Shown here: positions 46,699 through 55,570 of the stretch, in pieces
How positions within the stretch are numbered: the stretch's first letter is position 1
Layout of the letters: each line of letters starts with the position of its first letter
DNA from: Luteibacter rhizovicinus DSM 16549
Lineage (GTDB): Bacteria; Pseudomonadota; Gammaproteobacteria; Xanthomonadales; Rhodanobacteraceae
Length of the DNA stretch: 64,000 nucleotides
Direction: 5' to 3'
NCBI RefSeq assembly: GCF_001887595.1
Contig: NZ_CP017480.1
Location: forward strand, 930,001-994,000
Translations under genes and position numbers: made by a program
The notes under the pieces: model-generated
The model's database searches: none
Told to the model about the DNA's origin: nothing
What the model saw: the letters and a program-made list of their open reading frames with translations, nothing else

Positions 46699-48966
46699 AT
46701 GTCGTCGCTTCGCCGCCTTGCGCGGAACCTGGTCGCCGCGTTCGGCCTGTTGCTCGTTGCCCTGCCCGCATTCGCCCAGGGCGACGACGATCTGCTGCCC
46801 GTCACCGAGGCGTTTCACCTCACCACGGACGCCAGCCAGCCCGGCATGGTCAAGCTGCATTGGCGCATCGCGCCCGACTATTACCTCTATCGGGGCCGGA
46901 TCAAGATCAAGGCGGCCGATGCCGGCGCGGTCTCGCTCGGTGAGCCGACCTTGCCGGATGGCCTGAAGAAGCACGACGAATACCTCGGCGACGTGGAGAT
47001 CTACCACGGCGATATCGAAGCCAGCGTGCCGTACACGCTGCTCGCCGCCGGCACGACCACCCTGGCCCTCGACGTCCAGTACCAGGGTTGCCACGAAGTC
47101 GAGCCGAAGATCTGCTACCCGCCGAACACCGAGCACCTGAAGCTCACCATCGGTGGCGCCTCGACCATTCCGACGGGACCCGCTCCGACGGCCGCTGCCG
47201 CCACGCCACCCACTGGCGCGACCGCCGCCAATGGCGCCTCGCTGCTCGGCGCCCCGGCCGCGACCCCGGGCACCGATGCCGCCGCCCTGCCGGCCGAGCA
47301 GGCGTTCCGCTTCGAAGCCCTGGTCAAGTCACGCGACGCCCTGCTGCTGCGCTGGACCATGCCGAAGGACTACTACCTCTACCGCGACAAGACCGAGATC
47401 ACGGTCGCCTCGCCCGCTGGTGTCACCACCGGTGAGCCGGAGTGGCCGAGCGGCGTCGCCCACCACGACGAACATTTCGGCGACACCATCGTCTATTTCG
47501 ATCAGGTGGAGTTGCCCGTGCCGGTCAAGGGCGCGGCGGACGCAAAGACGACCGAACTCGAGGTCGCCTACCAGGGCTGCCTCGAGAACGGCATCTGCTA
47601 TCCGGTAATGAAGCGTCATATCAGCGTCGACTTCGGCGCCGGTACGGCGACGGTCGGCGCCCCGGCCTCCGCCGCGCCCGCGACGGCCGCCGCCGTGAAG
47701 GACGTCGCGCCGACACCCCCGCCTCCGGGCCTCATGCCGAAGAACGAGGCGCCGCTCGGCTTCGTCGCCGCCATCGGCCTGGCGCTGCTCGGCGGCCTCG
47801 TGCTGAACCTGATGCCTTGCGTGCTGCCGGTGCTGTCGCTGAAGGCGATCACCGTGCTGGAGAGTGGCGAGAGCCAGGGAGCCGCCCGTCGGCACGCGCT
47901 CTGGTACACCGCCGGCGTGCTCGTCGCCTTTGCCGCCCTGGGCGTGATCATCGTCGGCATCCGCGCTGCCGGCCATGGAATCCAGTGGGGCGCGCAGTTC
48001 CAGCAGCCGCTGGCGATCGGCATCCTCGTCTACGTGATGCTCGCCGTGGGCCTGTCGATGTCGGGCGTGTTCGAGATCGGCGGCTCGCTGGGTAACGTCG
48101 GCAGCGGCCTGGCGTCGCGCTCGGGTCCGTCGGGCGACTTCTTTACCGGGGTCCTTGCCGTCGTCGTCGCCAGCCCCTGCACGGCGCCCTTCATGGGTTC
48201 GGCGATCGCCTTCGCCTTCGCCGCCCCGGTCGCCGTGGCCTTCCTGATTTTCCTCGCCCTCGGCCTTGGCCTCGCACTGCCCTTCCTGTTGATCGGCTTC
48301 GTGCCGGCGATCGCCCGGCTGTTGCCGCGCCCCGGTCGCTGGATGGAGACGCTGAAGCAGGCGTTGGCCTTCCCGATGTATCTCACGGCGGTGTGGCTGC
48401 TGTGGGTGCTGACCAAGCAGCGGGGCGCGGACGCGACGGCCCTCGTGCTGGCCGGTGCCGTCCTGTTGGCCATGGCGCTGTGGTGGTATGGCCGCCACGC
48501 CAACCGCGACCGCGGCCTGTCCTGGATCTTCACCGCCGTGCTCGCGGTGGGCGCCGTGGCGGCCCTGTGGACCGTGCACGGCCTGCCGGCGCCGACCGCG
48601 GCCACGGTCGCCAGTGACGGCATCGTGCCGTACTCGCCGGAGAAACTCGCCGAGCTGCGTGCCGCCGGCACACCCGTGCTGGTCGACATGACCGCGGACT
48701 GGTGCATCACCTGCAAGGCCAACGAACACGCGGTGCTCGACACGGACGACTTCAAGGCGCTGCTCAAGCGCACCGGCACCGTGTACATGCGCGGCGACTG
48801 GACCGACGTGAACGCGACCATCGCCGCCTTCCTGGAGCAGTACCACTCGGTGGGCGTGCCGCTGTACGTGGTCTACCCGAAAGGAGGTGGCGACGGCCAT
48901 AAGCTCTCCACCGTGCTTACCTACGACACCGTCAAGCAGGCACTCGAGGCCGCCGCGTCGCCATGA
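46699..48966 (+). CDS. dsbD: Thiol:disulfide interchange protein DsbD with duplicated N-terminal domain
   Basis: A 755-aa inner-membrane reductase that passes electrons from cytoplasmic thioredoxin to periplasmic partners. After the signal peptide (about 1-27) come two tandem DsbD-alpha domains (about 30-155 and 195-310), each with its Cys pair (YQGCHEVEPKICYPP; YQGCLENGICYPV). E. coli DsbD has one. An eight-helix core follows, with MPCVLPVL and SPCTAPFM cysteines, then a C-terminal thioredoxin domain with WCITCK. The ATG at 46699 has GGAG 6 nt upstream. The following TlpA-like gene overlaps by 4 nt. Confidence 0.96.
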   Translation: MSSLRRLARNLVAAFGLLLVALPAFAQGDDDLLPVTEAFHLTTDASQPGMVKLHWRIAPDYYLYRGRIKIKAADAGAVSLGEPTLPDGLKKHDEYLGDVEIYHGDIEASVPYTLLAAGTTTLALDVQYQGCHEVEPKICYPPNTEHLKLTIGGASTIPTGPAPTAAAATPPTGATAANGASLLGAPAATPGTDAAALPAEQAFRFEALVKSRDALLLRWTMPKDYYLYRDKTEITVASPAGVTTGEPEWPSGVAHHDEHFGDTIVYFDQVELPVPVKGAADAKTTELEVAYQGCLENGICYPVMKRHISVDFGAGTATVGAPASAAPATAAAVKDVAPTPPPPGLMPKNEAPLGFVAAIGLALLGGLVLNLMPCVLPVLSLKAITVLESGESQGAARRHALWYTAGVLVAFAALGVIIVGIRAAGHGIQWGAQFQQPLAIGILVYVMLAVGLSMSGVFEIGGSLGNVGSGLASRSGPSGDFFTGVLAVVVASPCTAPFMGSAIAFAFAAPVAVAFLIFLALGLGLALPFLLIGFVPAIARLLPRPGRWMETLKQALAFPMYLTAVWLLWVLTKQRGADATALVLAGAVLLAMALWWYGRHANRDRGLSWIFTAVLAVGAVAALWTVHGLPAPTAATVASDGIVPYSPEKLAELRAAGTPVLVDMTADWCITCKANEHAVLDTDDFKALLKRTGTVYMRGDWTDVNATIAAFLEQYHSVGVPLYVVYPKGGGDGHKLSTVLTYDTVKQALEAAASP

Positions 48967-49502
48967 CACGCGGCCCGACCTTCTGGATCGTCGTACTGGC
49001 GATCCTCGGGGCGACGGGCGGATTGTGGGTCGAGCACCGGCGCCTGCATCCGCCACCGCCCCCAGGCGTGACGGTGGCCGACATCGGCGACCCGGCACCG
49101 GAAGCCAGCTTCGTGACCGTCGAAGGTAAGGCACGTCAGCTGTCGGACTGGCACGGCAAACGCGTGCTCATCAATTACTGGGCGAGCTGGTGCGGGCCGT
49201 GCAGGCAGGAGATGCCCCTGCTCGACGCGGCGTATTCGCGCTACCGGGACCGCAGCATCGTGGTGCTCGGGCTGGCCGAAGACACGGCAACCGGCGTCCG
49301 CGGTTATCTCGCCCGGCGGCCGGTGAGCTACCCCATCATGCTCGTGGATGCCGACGCGCCCGGCGGGTCCCTCTCGCTCGGCAATACGCGTCGCGTCCTG
49401 CCCTATAGCGTCCTGATCGGTGAAGACGGGCGTATCCTGCGCCGCAAAGTGGGCACGTTTACCGGGCCCGAACTCGACGAATGGCTCGCCCCCGCACGAT
49501 GA
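48963..49502 (+). CDS. TlpA-like periplasmic thioredoxin
   Basis: A 179-aa thioredoxin-fold protein anchored or exported by an N-terminal hydrophobic segment (about 5-22, FWIVVLAILGATGGLWV). The active site is WASWCGPCRQEMP at about residues 75-87. The body includes YPIMLVDADAPGG and PYSVLIGEDGRI, as in TlpA/ResA-type reductases that serve cytochrome c maturation or other thiol clients. The start overlaps the dsbD stop by 4 nt, so it is a probable electron acceptor of DsbD. Confidence 0.93.
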   Translation: MTRGPTFWIVVLAILGATGGLWVEHRRLHPPPPPGVTVADIGDPAPEASFVTVEGKARQLSDWHGKRVLINYWASWCGPCRQEMPLLDAAYSRYRDRSIVVLGLAEDTATGVRGYLARRPVSYPIMLVDADAPGGSLSLGNTRRVLPYSVLIGEDGRILRRKVGTFTGPELDEWLAPAR

Positions 49503-49513
49503 AGGACACCCCC

Positions 49514-50068
49514 ATGGATGGTCTGCCGACCCCCGACGAAGCGATCGCACGCAGCCAGGCATGGCTGGAGAAGGCCGTGATCGGCCTCAACCTGTGCCCG
49601 TTCGCCAAGGCCGTGCACAAGAAAGGCCAGGTCCGTTACGTGGTCAGCGCCGCCACCCAGCCGTTGGAACTGCTCGACGATCTCAAGCGGGAACTCGAAC
49701 ACCTGCGCGACGTGAGTCCCGAGGTGACCGATACCACGCTGCTTATCCACCCCGGCGTGCTGGGCGACTTCGATGACTTCAACGAGTTTCTTGAAGTAGC
49801 CGACCTGGCCGTCGATGACCTTGGGCTCGACGGCGACATCCAGGTGGCCAGCTTCCACCCTGACTTCCAGTTCGAGGGCACCGGTCCCGACGACATCACC
49901 AACTACACCAATCGTTCGCCCTACCCGACCCTGCACCTCCTCCGCGAGGACAGCATCGACAAGGCCGTGGCCGCTTTCCCCGAGGCCTCGACGATTTTCG
50001 AAGCGAACATGGCGACGTTGGATGAGCTGGGTATCGAGGGCTGGAAGAAGCTGTTCCCGGAGGGGTGA
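49514..50068 (+). CDS. DUF1415 family protein
   Basis: A 184-aa soluble protein of unknown function. Conserved features are the N-terminal GLNLCPFAKAVHKKGQVRYV with a single CPF motif, TTLLIHPGVLGDFDDFNEFL, and ASFHPDFQFEGTGPDDITNY followed by RSPYPTLHLLREDSI. The ATG at 49514 has AAGGA 7 nt upstream and is preferred; an ATG at 49499 overlaps the tlpA-like stop by 4 nt and would add five residues. Co-transcription with dsbD-tlpA is likely, which hints at, but does not prove, a redox role for the CPF motif. Confidence 0.92.
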   Translation: MDGLPTPDEAIARSQAWLEKAVIGLNLCPFAKAVHKKGQVRYVVSAATQPLELLDDLKRELEHLRDVSPEVTDTTLLIHPGVLGDFDDFNEFLEVADLAVDDLGLDGDIQVASFHPDFQFEGTGPDDITNYTNRSPYPTLHLLREDSIDKAVAAFPEASTIFEANMATLDELGIEGWKKLFPEG

Positions 50069-50391
50069 GGTTGTGAGAGCCCCTGTGGGAACCCCTGTGG
50101 GAGCCGCTTCAGCGGCGATGCTCTTCCTTTGGCGGGAACCGAGGCAAGCACCTCAAGGTCGCGGCTGCGCCGCGGGTGTATTCACCATTCGCCGATGAAT
50201 CGGCTCCCACCCCGCCTATGCCCTCGTAACGTTGTTCGGGGCGAATGCGCTGAGGGTCTACCATACGCTGCAGTGTGGAAAGTCACGATCTCCAGCGATC
50301 TACGGCGATCTTCACCGAACTGGACAAGTCCGGGGGACAGGCGCACACTGCGCGGCGTTCCGGAACCCCGGATACAAGGCACAGGTGAACA
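50069..50391. other. Intergenic region with a REPIN
   Basis: A 323-nt gap without a credible gene. A forward REP at 50096-50119 and an inverted one at 50190-50210 frame a smaller GC hairpin (GCGGCTGCGCCGC, 50161-50173), giving a REPIN. The 50220-50391 part is the aroQ leader; I could not assign a promoter in it with confidence. Confidence 0.75.
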
Positions 50392-50841
50392 GTGGCCAGG
50401 ATCCTCGTCCTGCACGGACCCAACCTCAATTTGCTCGGCGTGCGCGAACCGTCGGTCTACGGGCATGAGACCCTCTCCGACATCAATGTCTCGCTGCAGG
50501 CCCGCGCCCAGGCGGCCGGCCACGAACTGAGCTGGTTCCAGTCCAACGCCGAGCACGAGTTGATCGCCCGCATCCATCAGGCACGCGACGAAGGCGTCGC
50601 CTGGATCCTGATCAACCCGGCTGCGTTCACGCACACGTCCATTGCCATCCGCGACGCCCTTGCCGGCGTGTCGATCCCGTTCATCGAGATCCACCTGTCC
50701 AATCCGCATGCGCGCGAGGCGTTCCGCCATCACTCGTATCTGTCCGACCTGGCCACCGGCGTGATCTGCGGCTTTGGCGGTGACAGCTACCGCCTGGCGC
50801 TAGAAGCCACCCTGCTCCGCCTGGCGGTGCCCGCGGCCTGA
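50392..50841 (+). CDS. aroQ: Type II 3-dehydroquinate dehydratase
   Basis: A 149-aa dodecameric enzyme that dehydrates 3-dehydroquinate in the shikimate pathway. The signature [17 protein letters not shown] with the catalytic Tyr region is at residues 8-24. [16 protein letters not shown] (substrate lid neighbour), [16 protein letters not shown] and [20 protein letters not shown] with the catalytic His complete the site. The start is a GTG with AGGTGA just upstream. It heads the conserved aroQ-accB-accC cluster; the link to fatty-acid synthesis is only by co-expression. Confidence 0.97.
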   Translation: MARILVLHGPNLNLLGVREPSVYGHETLSDINVSLQARAQAAGHELSWFQSNAEHELIARIHQARDEGVAWILINPAAFTHTSIAIRDALAGVSIPFIEIHLSNPHAREAFRHHSYLSDLATGVICGFGGDSYRLALEATLLRLAVPAA

Positions 50842-50899
50842 CTCCCATTGGCGGTTCGCCCAGCCGGCGGACCGCATCCACCACCAGAAGGTTTGTCCC

Positions 50900-51361
50900 A
50901 TGGACCTGCGCAAGATCAAGAAACTCATCGACCTGCTCGAGGAATCGAACCTCGCCGAGCTGGAAATCAAGGAAGGCGAAGAAGTCGTACGCCTGTCCCG
51001 CGTGCCGAAGGGCACCGCTGCGCCGCAGATGTACGCCGCCCCGATGCAGCAAGTCGCTCCGGTGGCCGCCGCTCCCGTCGCCGTCGCGCCCGCCGCCGCT
51101 GCACCGGTCGAAACCGGTCTCCCGGCTGGCCACGTGACCAAGGCGCCGATGGTCGGCACCTTCTACGCCTCGTCGACGCCGGGCGCCCCGGCGTTCGCCA
51201 CGGTCGGCAAGCAGGTCAAGGCAGGTGAAACGCTGGGCATCATCGAAGCGATGAAGATGTTCAACCAGATCGAGGCCGACGTCTCGGGCACCGTCGTCGC
51301 TGTCCTGGTCGAGAACGGCCAGCCGGTCGAATTCGACGAACCCATGTTCGTCATCGCCTGA
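50900..51361 (+). CDS. accB: Biotin carboxyl carrier protein of acetyl-CoA carboxylase
   Basis: A 153-aa carrier whose biotin swings between carboxylase and transferase sites. The N-terminal region [20 protein letters not shown] is the AccC-contacting part. An Ala/Pro/Val linker (about 48-78) is followed by the biotinyl domain (about 80-153) with the biotinylated Lys in EAMKMFNQI and the protruding thumb [10 protein letters not shown]. It lies 11 nt before accC. Confidence 0.98.
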   Translation: MDLRKIKKLIDLLEESNLAELEIKEGEEVVRLSRVPKGTAAPQMYAAPMQQVAPVAAAPVAVAPAAAAPVETGLPAGHVTKAPMVGTFYASSTPGAPAFATVGKQVKAGETLGIIEAMKMFNQIEADVSGTVVAVLVENGQPVEFDEPMFVIA

Positions 51362-51372
51362 GGCCTGACACC

Positions 51373-52737
51373 ATGCTCGAGAAGGTAGTCATCGCCAACC
51401 GCGGCGAAATCGCGCTGCGGGTGCTGCGCGCGTGCCACGCGCTCGGCATCAAGACGGTCGCGGTGCACTCCACCGTGGATCGCAACCTCAAGCACGTCGG
51501 CCTGGCCGACGAATCGGTATGCATCGGCCCGGGTCCCTCGGCCGACAGCTACCTCAACATTCCCCGGATCATCGCCGCCGCCGAGATCACCGACGCCCAG
51601 GCGATCCATCCGGGCTACGGCTTCCTCTCGGAGAACGCCAACTTCGCCGAACAGGTCGAGACCTCGGGCTTCATCTTCATCGGCCCGACCGCCGATGTGA
51701 TCCGCCTGATGGGCGACAAGGTCGAAGCCATCCGCGCCATGAAGGCGGCCGGCGTGCCGTGCGTGCCCGGCTCGGGCGGCCCGTTGGGCGACGACACCGA
51801 CGAGAACATCCGCATCGCCCGTGAGATCGGCTACCCGGTCATCATCAAGGCGTCGGGCGGCGGCGGTGGTCGCGGTATGCGCGTCGTGCGCACTGAGGCC
51901 CACCTCGCCAACTCCATCGTCATGACGAAGCAGGAAGCCAAGGCGGCTTTCAGCAACGATCAGGTCTACATGGAGAAGTTCCTGGAGAATCCGCGCCACG
52001 TGGAGATCCAGGTGCTTGCCGACGGCCAGGGCAATGCGATCCACCTCGGTGAACGCGACTGCTCCATGCAGCGCCGCCACCAGAAGGTTGTCGAAGAAGC
52101 ACCGGCGCCCGGCATCACCCCGGAAATGCGCGCCCAGATCGGCAAGGTCTGCGTCGACGCCTGCCTGCGCATCGGTTATCGCGGCGCAGGCACCTTCGAA
52201 TTCCTGTTCGAGGGCGGCCGCTTCTACTTCATCGAGATGAACACCCGTATCCAGGTGGAGCATCCGGTGACCGAGCTGGTGACCGGCATCGACCTCGTTC
52301 GCGAGCAGTTGCTCATCGCTGGCGGCGAGAAGCTCTCGATCCGCCAGGAAGACATCGTGTTCACCGGTCACGCCATCGAGTGCCGCGTGAATGCCGAGGA
52401 TCCCGACACCTTCATGCCGAGCCCCGGCACGGTGAAGCGTTTCGAGGCGCCGGGTGGCCCGGGCGTACGCGTCGACACCCATCTCTACGATGGCTACCGC
52501 ATCCCGCCGAACTACGATTCGATGATCGGCAAGATCATCGTGCACGGCCCGGATCGTGCCACCGCCATCGCGCGCATGCGCATGGCGTTGAACGAGACCG
52601 TGATCGAAGGCGTGAAGTGCAATATCCCGCTGCAGCAGCGCATCATGGCCGACGTCGGTTTCCAGCAGGGTGGACAGAACATCCACTATCTGGAAAAGCG
52701 CATGGCGGAGCAGAAAGAAACGCCGCCTCCGGTGTGA
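51373..52737 (+). CDS. accC: Biotin carboxylase of acetyl-CoA carboxylase
   Basis: A 454-aa ATP-grasp enzyme that carboxylates the biotin of AccB, the first committed step of fatty-acid synthesis. It has the N-terminal [15 protein letters not shown], the ATP-grasp glycine loop [14 protein letters not shown] (about 155-170), [13 protein letters not shown], and the catalytic [14 protein letters not shown] with its Arg. The length is that of E. coli AccC. A strong terminator follows at 52750-52797. Confidence 0.99.
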   Translation: MLEKVVIANRGEIALRVLRACHALGIKTVAVHSTVDRNLKHVGLADESVCIGPGPSADSYLNIPRIIAAAEITDAQAIHPGYGFLSENANFAEQVETSGFIFIGPTADVIRLMGDKVEAIRAMKAAGVPCVPGSGGPLGDDTDENIRIAREIGYPVIIKASGGGGGRGMRVVRTEAHLANSIVMTKQEAKAAFSNDQVYMEKFLENPRHVEIQVLADGQGNAIHLGERDCSMQRRHQKVVEEAPAPGITPEMRAQIGKVCVDACLRIGYRGAGTFEFLFEGGRFYFIEMNTRIQVEHPVTELVTGIDLVREQLLIAGGEKLSIRQEDIVFTGHAIECRVNAEDPDTFMPSPGTVKRFEAPGGPGVRVDTHLYDGYRIPPNYDSMIGKIIVHGPDRATAIARMRMALNETVIEGVKCNIPLQQRIMADVGFQQGGQNIHYLEKRMAEQKETPPPV

Positions 52738-52749
52738 GGTTTCGATAAG

Positions 52750-52797
52750 AAGGCCGGAGTCACGCGGTGATCTCACTGCGTGACTTCGGCCTTTTTT
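52750..52797 (+). terminator. Terminator of aroQ-accB-accC
   Basis: A 16-bp stem (AAGGCCGGAGTCACGC with GCGTGACTTCGGCCTT, one G-T pair) with a 12-nt loop ends in six T, 13 nt past the accC stop. Confidence 0.95.
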
Positions 52798-52823
52798 GTT
52801 GCACCTGTGGCATCCGCGGCACC

Positions 52824-53290
52824 TGTGGGAGCCGCCCGACCCCTGTGGGAGCCGCTTCAGCGGCGAACCCTCAGGCTATCGGACCTTCGAGTGAGGCCTT
52901 GTGTTGCATCGGGTGAGCGGTTGAACCTCCTGCACGATGCGATGTTCGGCCTCGTTCGCGATATCAGCGCTGAGGATTCGCCGATGAATCGGCTCCTACA
53001 ACAGCAGCGCCTCGAGCTTGTGGGCGGTGCGCGCGACCGCACGCAACCGCAGCGTGCGGTGGCGCGAGGGGCAAGGCCCTTGGGGCCGCATAAGCTGAGG
53101 GCGGCCCCGACTCCCTGACGGAGCGAGAGAGAAGCTACCGCCCGCCTCGAAGAGCTGCGCCGGCGGCCCCAAGGGCCTTGCCCCTCGCGGCTTTCGCTAG
53201 CGATGACTGCACTGGCTTCTTTGCTCTGTCGGCTTTTCGCCGCTGAAGCGGCTCCCACATGGTTTGATCACCGCTGAAGCGGCTTCCACA
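52824..53290. repeat. REP cluster with a long inverted repeat between accC and prmA
   Basis: The 52738-53307 gap has no credible gene. It holds REP copies at 52844-52866 (forward; a fragment precedes it at 52824), 52977-52999, 53238-53259 and 53271-53290 (inverted). Nested inside is a perfect 27-bp inverted repeat (53063-53089 and 53163-53189) with a 73-nt spacer, unrelated in sequence to the REPs. accC and prmA converge on this gap. Confidence 0.85.
53063..53189. repeat. Perfect 27-bp inverted repeat with 73-nt spacer
   Basis: The left arm begins CGCGAGGGGCAAGGCCCTTG and the right arm is its exact complement, ending CAAGGGCCTTGCCCCTCGCG. The arms carry no T tail, so a simple terminator is unlikely. 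The DNA could form a cruciform, or the RNA a long hairpin. A mobile non-autonomous unit is one reading. Confidence 0.9.
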
Positions 53291-53307
53291 TTTAACAGCT
53301 GTCCGAT

Positions 53308-54207
53308 TCAGCTACGGCGACGACCGCTGATGCGCACCCAGTCTTCCAGCGTGCGCACTTCGAGATCCTCGAACCATTCCGCATAGCGCACCAGCAATTC
53401 CTCGTGCTGCCCATGAAGGATGCCCGACAGCGCGAACGGTGCACCCGGCTTCACGGCGGCGGCAAAGGTCGGGGCAAGCTCACCCAGCGGCCCTGCGAGG
53501 ATATTCGCGACAAGCACATCGGCGAGCTCGGTCGGCGCCTCGCCCGGCAGATAGACGGCCAGATCCGCATGCACGCCGTTACGCTCGGCGTTGTCGTGCG
53601 AGGAAATGAGCGCTTGCGGATCGTTGTCGATGCCGACGGCGCGGGCGGCGCCCAACTTCAGTGCCGCGATCGCAAGGATGCCGGAGCCGCAGCCGTAGTC
53701 GAGAACCAGCTTGTCGGCCATCTGCTGGCCATCCAGCCACTCCAGGCACATCGCGGTGGTCGGGTGCGTGCCCGTGCCGAAGGCCAGGCCGGGGTCGAGG
53801 CGGACGACGACGATGTCGCCCTCCACCGGCGGCTCGATATTCCAGGGATAGACCCAGAGGCGTCGACCGAAGGGCATCGGTTTGAACTGGTCCATCCAGG
53901 CGCGCGTCCAGTCCTGGTCGTCGACCACACGCCATGTGATCTGCGCTGGCTCGATGAAGGGCAGGTCGTCGGCGATGGCGGCCGTGAGTCCGCGCTTGTC
54001 GGCATCGGCGTCGAACAAGGCGTTCAGGACGATCTGGTTCCACAACGGAAGTTCACCCACGCCGGGCTCGAAGATGGCCTCTTCGTCAGGTGTTTCAGCG
54101 TCGGCATCCTGAAGGGTGATGGACAGCGCGCCCAGGTCTTCGAGAGCGGTTTCGACTCGCGGCTGCTCGGCGGCGCGGATCGTCAGGGAGAGTTCGAGCC
54201 AGGGCAT
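53308..54207 (-). CDS. prmA: Ribosomal protein L11 methyltransferase
   Basis: A 299-aa SAM-dependent enzyme that trimethylates ribosomal protein L11. An N-terminal substrate-binding domain (about 1-75) precedes the methyltransferase fold, with the PrmA signature DPGLAFGTGTHPTTAMCLEW (about 145-165) and the SAM loop VLDYGCGSGILAIAALKLGA. NDPQALISSHDNAERNG and VLVANILAGPLGELAPTFAA follow. The start MPWLELSLTI at 54207 matches the E. coli protein's start; an ATG four codons upstream is possible. It is divergent from the zinc-ribbon gene. Confidence 0.96.
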   Translation of the reverse strand: MPWLELSLTIRAAEQPRVETALEDLGALSITLQDADAETPDEEAIFEPGVGELPLWNQIVLNALFDADADKRGLTAAIADDLPFIEPAQITWRVVDDQDWTRAWMDQFKPMPFGRRLWVYPWNIEPPVEGDIVVVRLDPGLAFGTGTHPTTAMCLEWLDGQQMADKLVLDYGCGSGILAIAALKLGAARAVGIDNDPQALISSHDNAERNGVHADLAVYLPGEAPTELADVLVANILAGPLGELAPTFAAAVKPGAPFALSGILHGQHEELLVRYAEWFEDLEVRTLEDWVRISGRRRS

Positions 54208-54269
54208 CGGGACGGCCATTGGGTGAGCGGATAGACGATTCTACCGGTCACGCACGTTATGATCGAACG

Positions 54270-55073
54270 ATGTATACGCAGTGTCCCGAGTGCCTCACCG
54301 TCTACAAACTGGAAGCCGAGCTTCTGGTGCCGGCGTGCGGCTGCGTGCGCTGCGGCCACTGCGAGGGCGTCTTCAACGCCCTTGGCACGCTTGCCGCACA
54401 ACTGCCACCGGAGCCCTTCACGCGCCTTCCGGAACGGGCACTCGACCAGGAACCACCCCTCGCCGACGTGGCCGTCTTCCGGCCACGCCCGGTGCCGCGC
54501 CTGCCCGATGACGTCAGCGGCGAGCCGACTCACGACGAGGCGCCCGCTGAGGATTTCTCCCAGCTGACCTTCACGCCGAAGTTCGCCAAGACACGTCGAC
54601 GCTCCTGGCAGAGCGCCATCTGGGTGACCGTCTGCCTCACGCTGATGCTCGGCCTGGGTGCCCAGCTCGCCTGGGCCAAGCGCGACTCGCTCATCGCCGA
54701 CCCGACCATCGGCCCAGCGCTGCAAGCCGGCTGCTCCGTCGTCGGCTGTCGCCTGCCCCTGGTGGCCGAACCGACACGCCTGCGCCTGCTCGCTCGTGAC
54801 GTCGAGCAGCATCCGGCCGTGCGTGACGGCCTGCTGATCACTGCGAGCGTACGAAACGATGCGTCGTTCGCGCAGCCTTATCCCGTCGTCACCATCGTGC
54901 TTTCGGATGCCAATGGCCAGCGCCTGGCCATGCGCCGCTTCGAACCCGCCGACTATGTCGGTGACCCCGGCGTGCGTGCACGCGGGCTGGATGGCGGGGC
55001 CACGACGGCGATGGTGTTCGAGGTGCAAGACCCGGGCCAGCGGGCCGTCGCCTTCGCATTCAGCTTCGATTGA
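54270..55073 (+). CDS. Zinc-ribbon, DUF3426 family membrane protein
   Basis: A 267-aa protein. The N-terminal zinc ribbon has Cys pairs in MYTQCPECLTVYKL and CVRCGHCEGVFNALGTL. An acidic/Pro linker (about 45-110) leads to one membrane helix (about 118-137, IWVTVCLTLMLGLGAQLAWA), and a C-terminal domain (about 145-267) has the DUF3426 pattern, with CSVVGCRLPL and SVRNDASFAQPYPVVTIVLS. The ATG at 54270 opens the ribbon. Function unknown; the place between prmA and fis is conserved in Xanthomonadales. Confidence 0.92.
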   Translation: MYTQCPECLTVYKLEAELLVPACGCVRCGHCEGVFNALGTLAAQLPPEPFTRLPERALDQEPPLADVAVFRPRPVPRLPDDVSGEPTHDEAPAEDFSQLTFTPKFAKTRRRSWQSAIWVTVCLTLMLGLGAQLAWAKRDSLIADPTIGPALQAGCSVVGCRLPLVAEPTRLRLLARDVEQHPAVRDGLLITASVRNDASFAQPYPVVTIVLSDANGQRLAMRRFEPADYVGDPGVRARGLDGGATTAMVFEVQDPGQRAVAFAFSFD

Positions 55074-55102
55074 CCGTTCGAAAAAATTTCTTTTTACAAG
55101 CC

Positions 55103-55131
55103 TGCACATCCCCTTCCGGGACGAGTACACT
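55103..55131 (+). promoter_or_regulatory. Promoter candidate for fis
   Basis: TGCACA and TACACT are spaced by 17 nt (four consensus matches each), about 117 nt upstream of the fis start. A hairpin (CCGGGA with TCCCGG, seven-base loop) lies in the leader right before the ribosome site. Confidence 0.4.
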
Positions 55132-55247
55132 CGATTCCCTTCGCGACGATCGACCCCCTTCCATGGTGTGGCCGTGTCGCAATCCAAGCGACCACATTAA
55201 AAGAACCGACCGGGAACTCGTGTCCCGGCCTGCGAGAGGGGAATGCC

Positions 55248-55529
55248 TTGAACGCTGTGAGACTGACTGCCGGTGAGGCCGCCAACGAGACCTCCATGCA
55301 GAGTGCCCTCAGCGAATGCGTCAGCCGCACCGTCCGTCGTTACCTGGCGGATATCGGCGATACGGAAGGCGGCGAAGGTCTTCACGCCCTGGTGATCCGT
55401 GAAGTCGAAGGCCCCCTGTTGCGTGAAGTGCTCGCTTTCCACGAAGGCAACCAGAGCCGCGCCGCCGTCGCCCTCGGCATCAACCGTGCCACCCTGCGCA
55501 AGAAGCTGGCCGCCCACGGCATTTCCTAA
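55248..55529 (+). CDS. fis: DNA-binding protein Fis
   Basis: A 93-aa nucleoid-associated protein that bends DNA and activates rRNA promoters in fast growth. The C-terminal helix-turn-helix [20 protein letters not shown] and [14 protein letters not shown] matches Fis closely; the N-terminal dimerisation part is [19 protein letters not shown]. The start is a TTG at 55248 with GAGGGG 6 nt upstream. An ATG five bases earlier is out of frame and stops after two codons, at TGA overlapping the TTG. It precedes purH by 41 nt. Confidence 0.96.
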   Translation: MNAVRLTAGEAANETSMQSALSECVSRTVRRYLADIGDTEGGEGLHALVIREVEGPLLREVLAFHEGNQSRAAVALGINRATLRKKLAAHGIS

Positions 55530-55570
55530 AGGGCCGCTATAATGGAGCGCTTTCCTCCCCGGAAGTGCCC

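Noticed and set aside
47329..49134. Minus-strand frame of 601 codons
   Set aside because: Antisense to dsbD and the TlpA-like gene; the His/Arg/Gln-rich translation has no recognisable domain.
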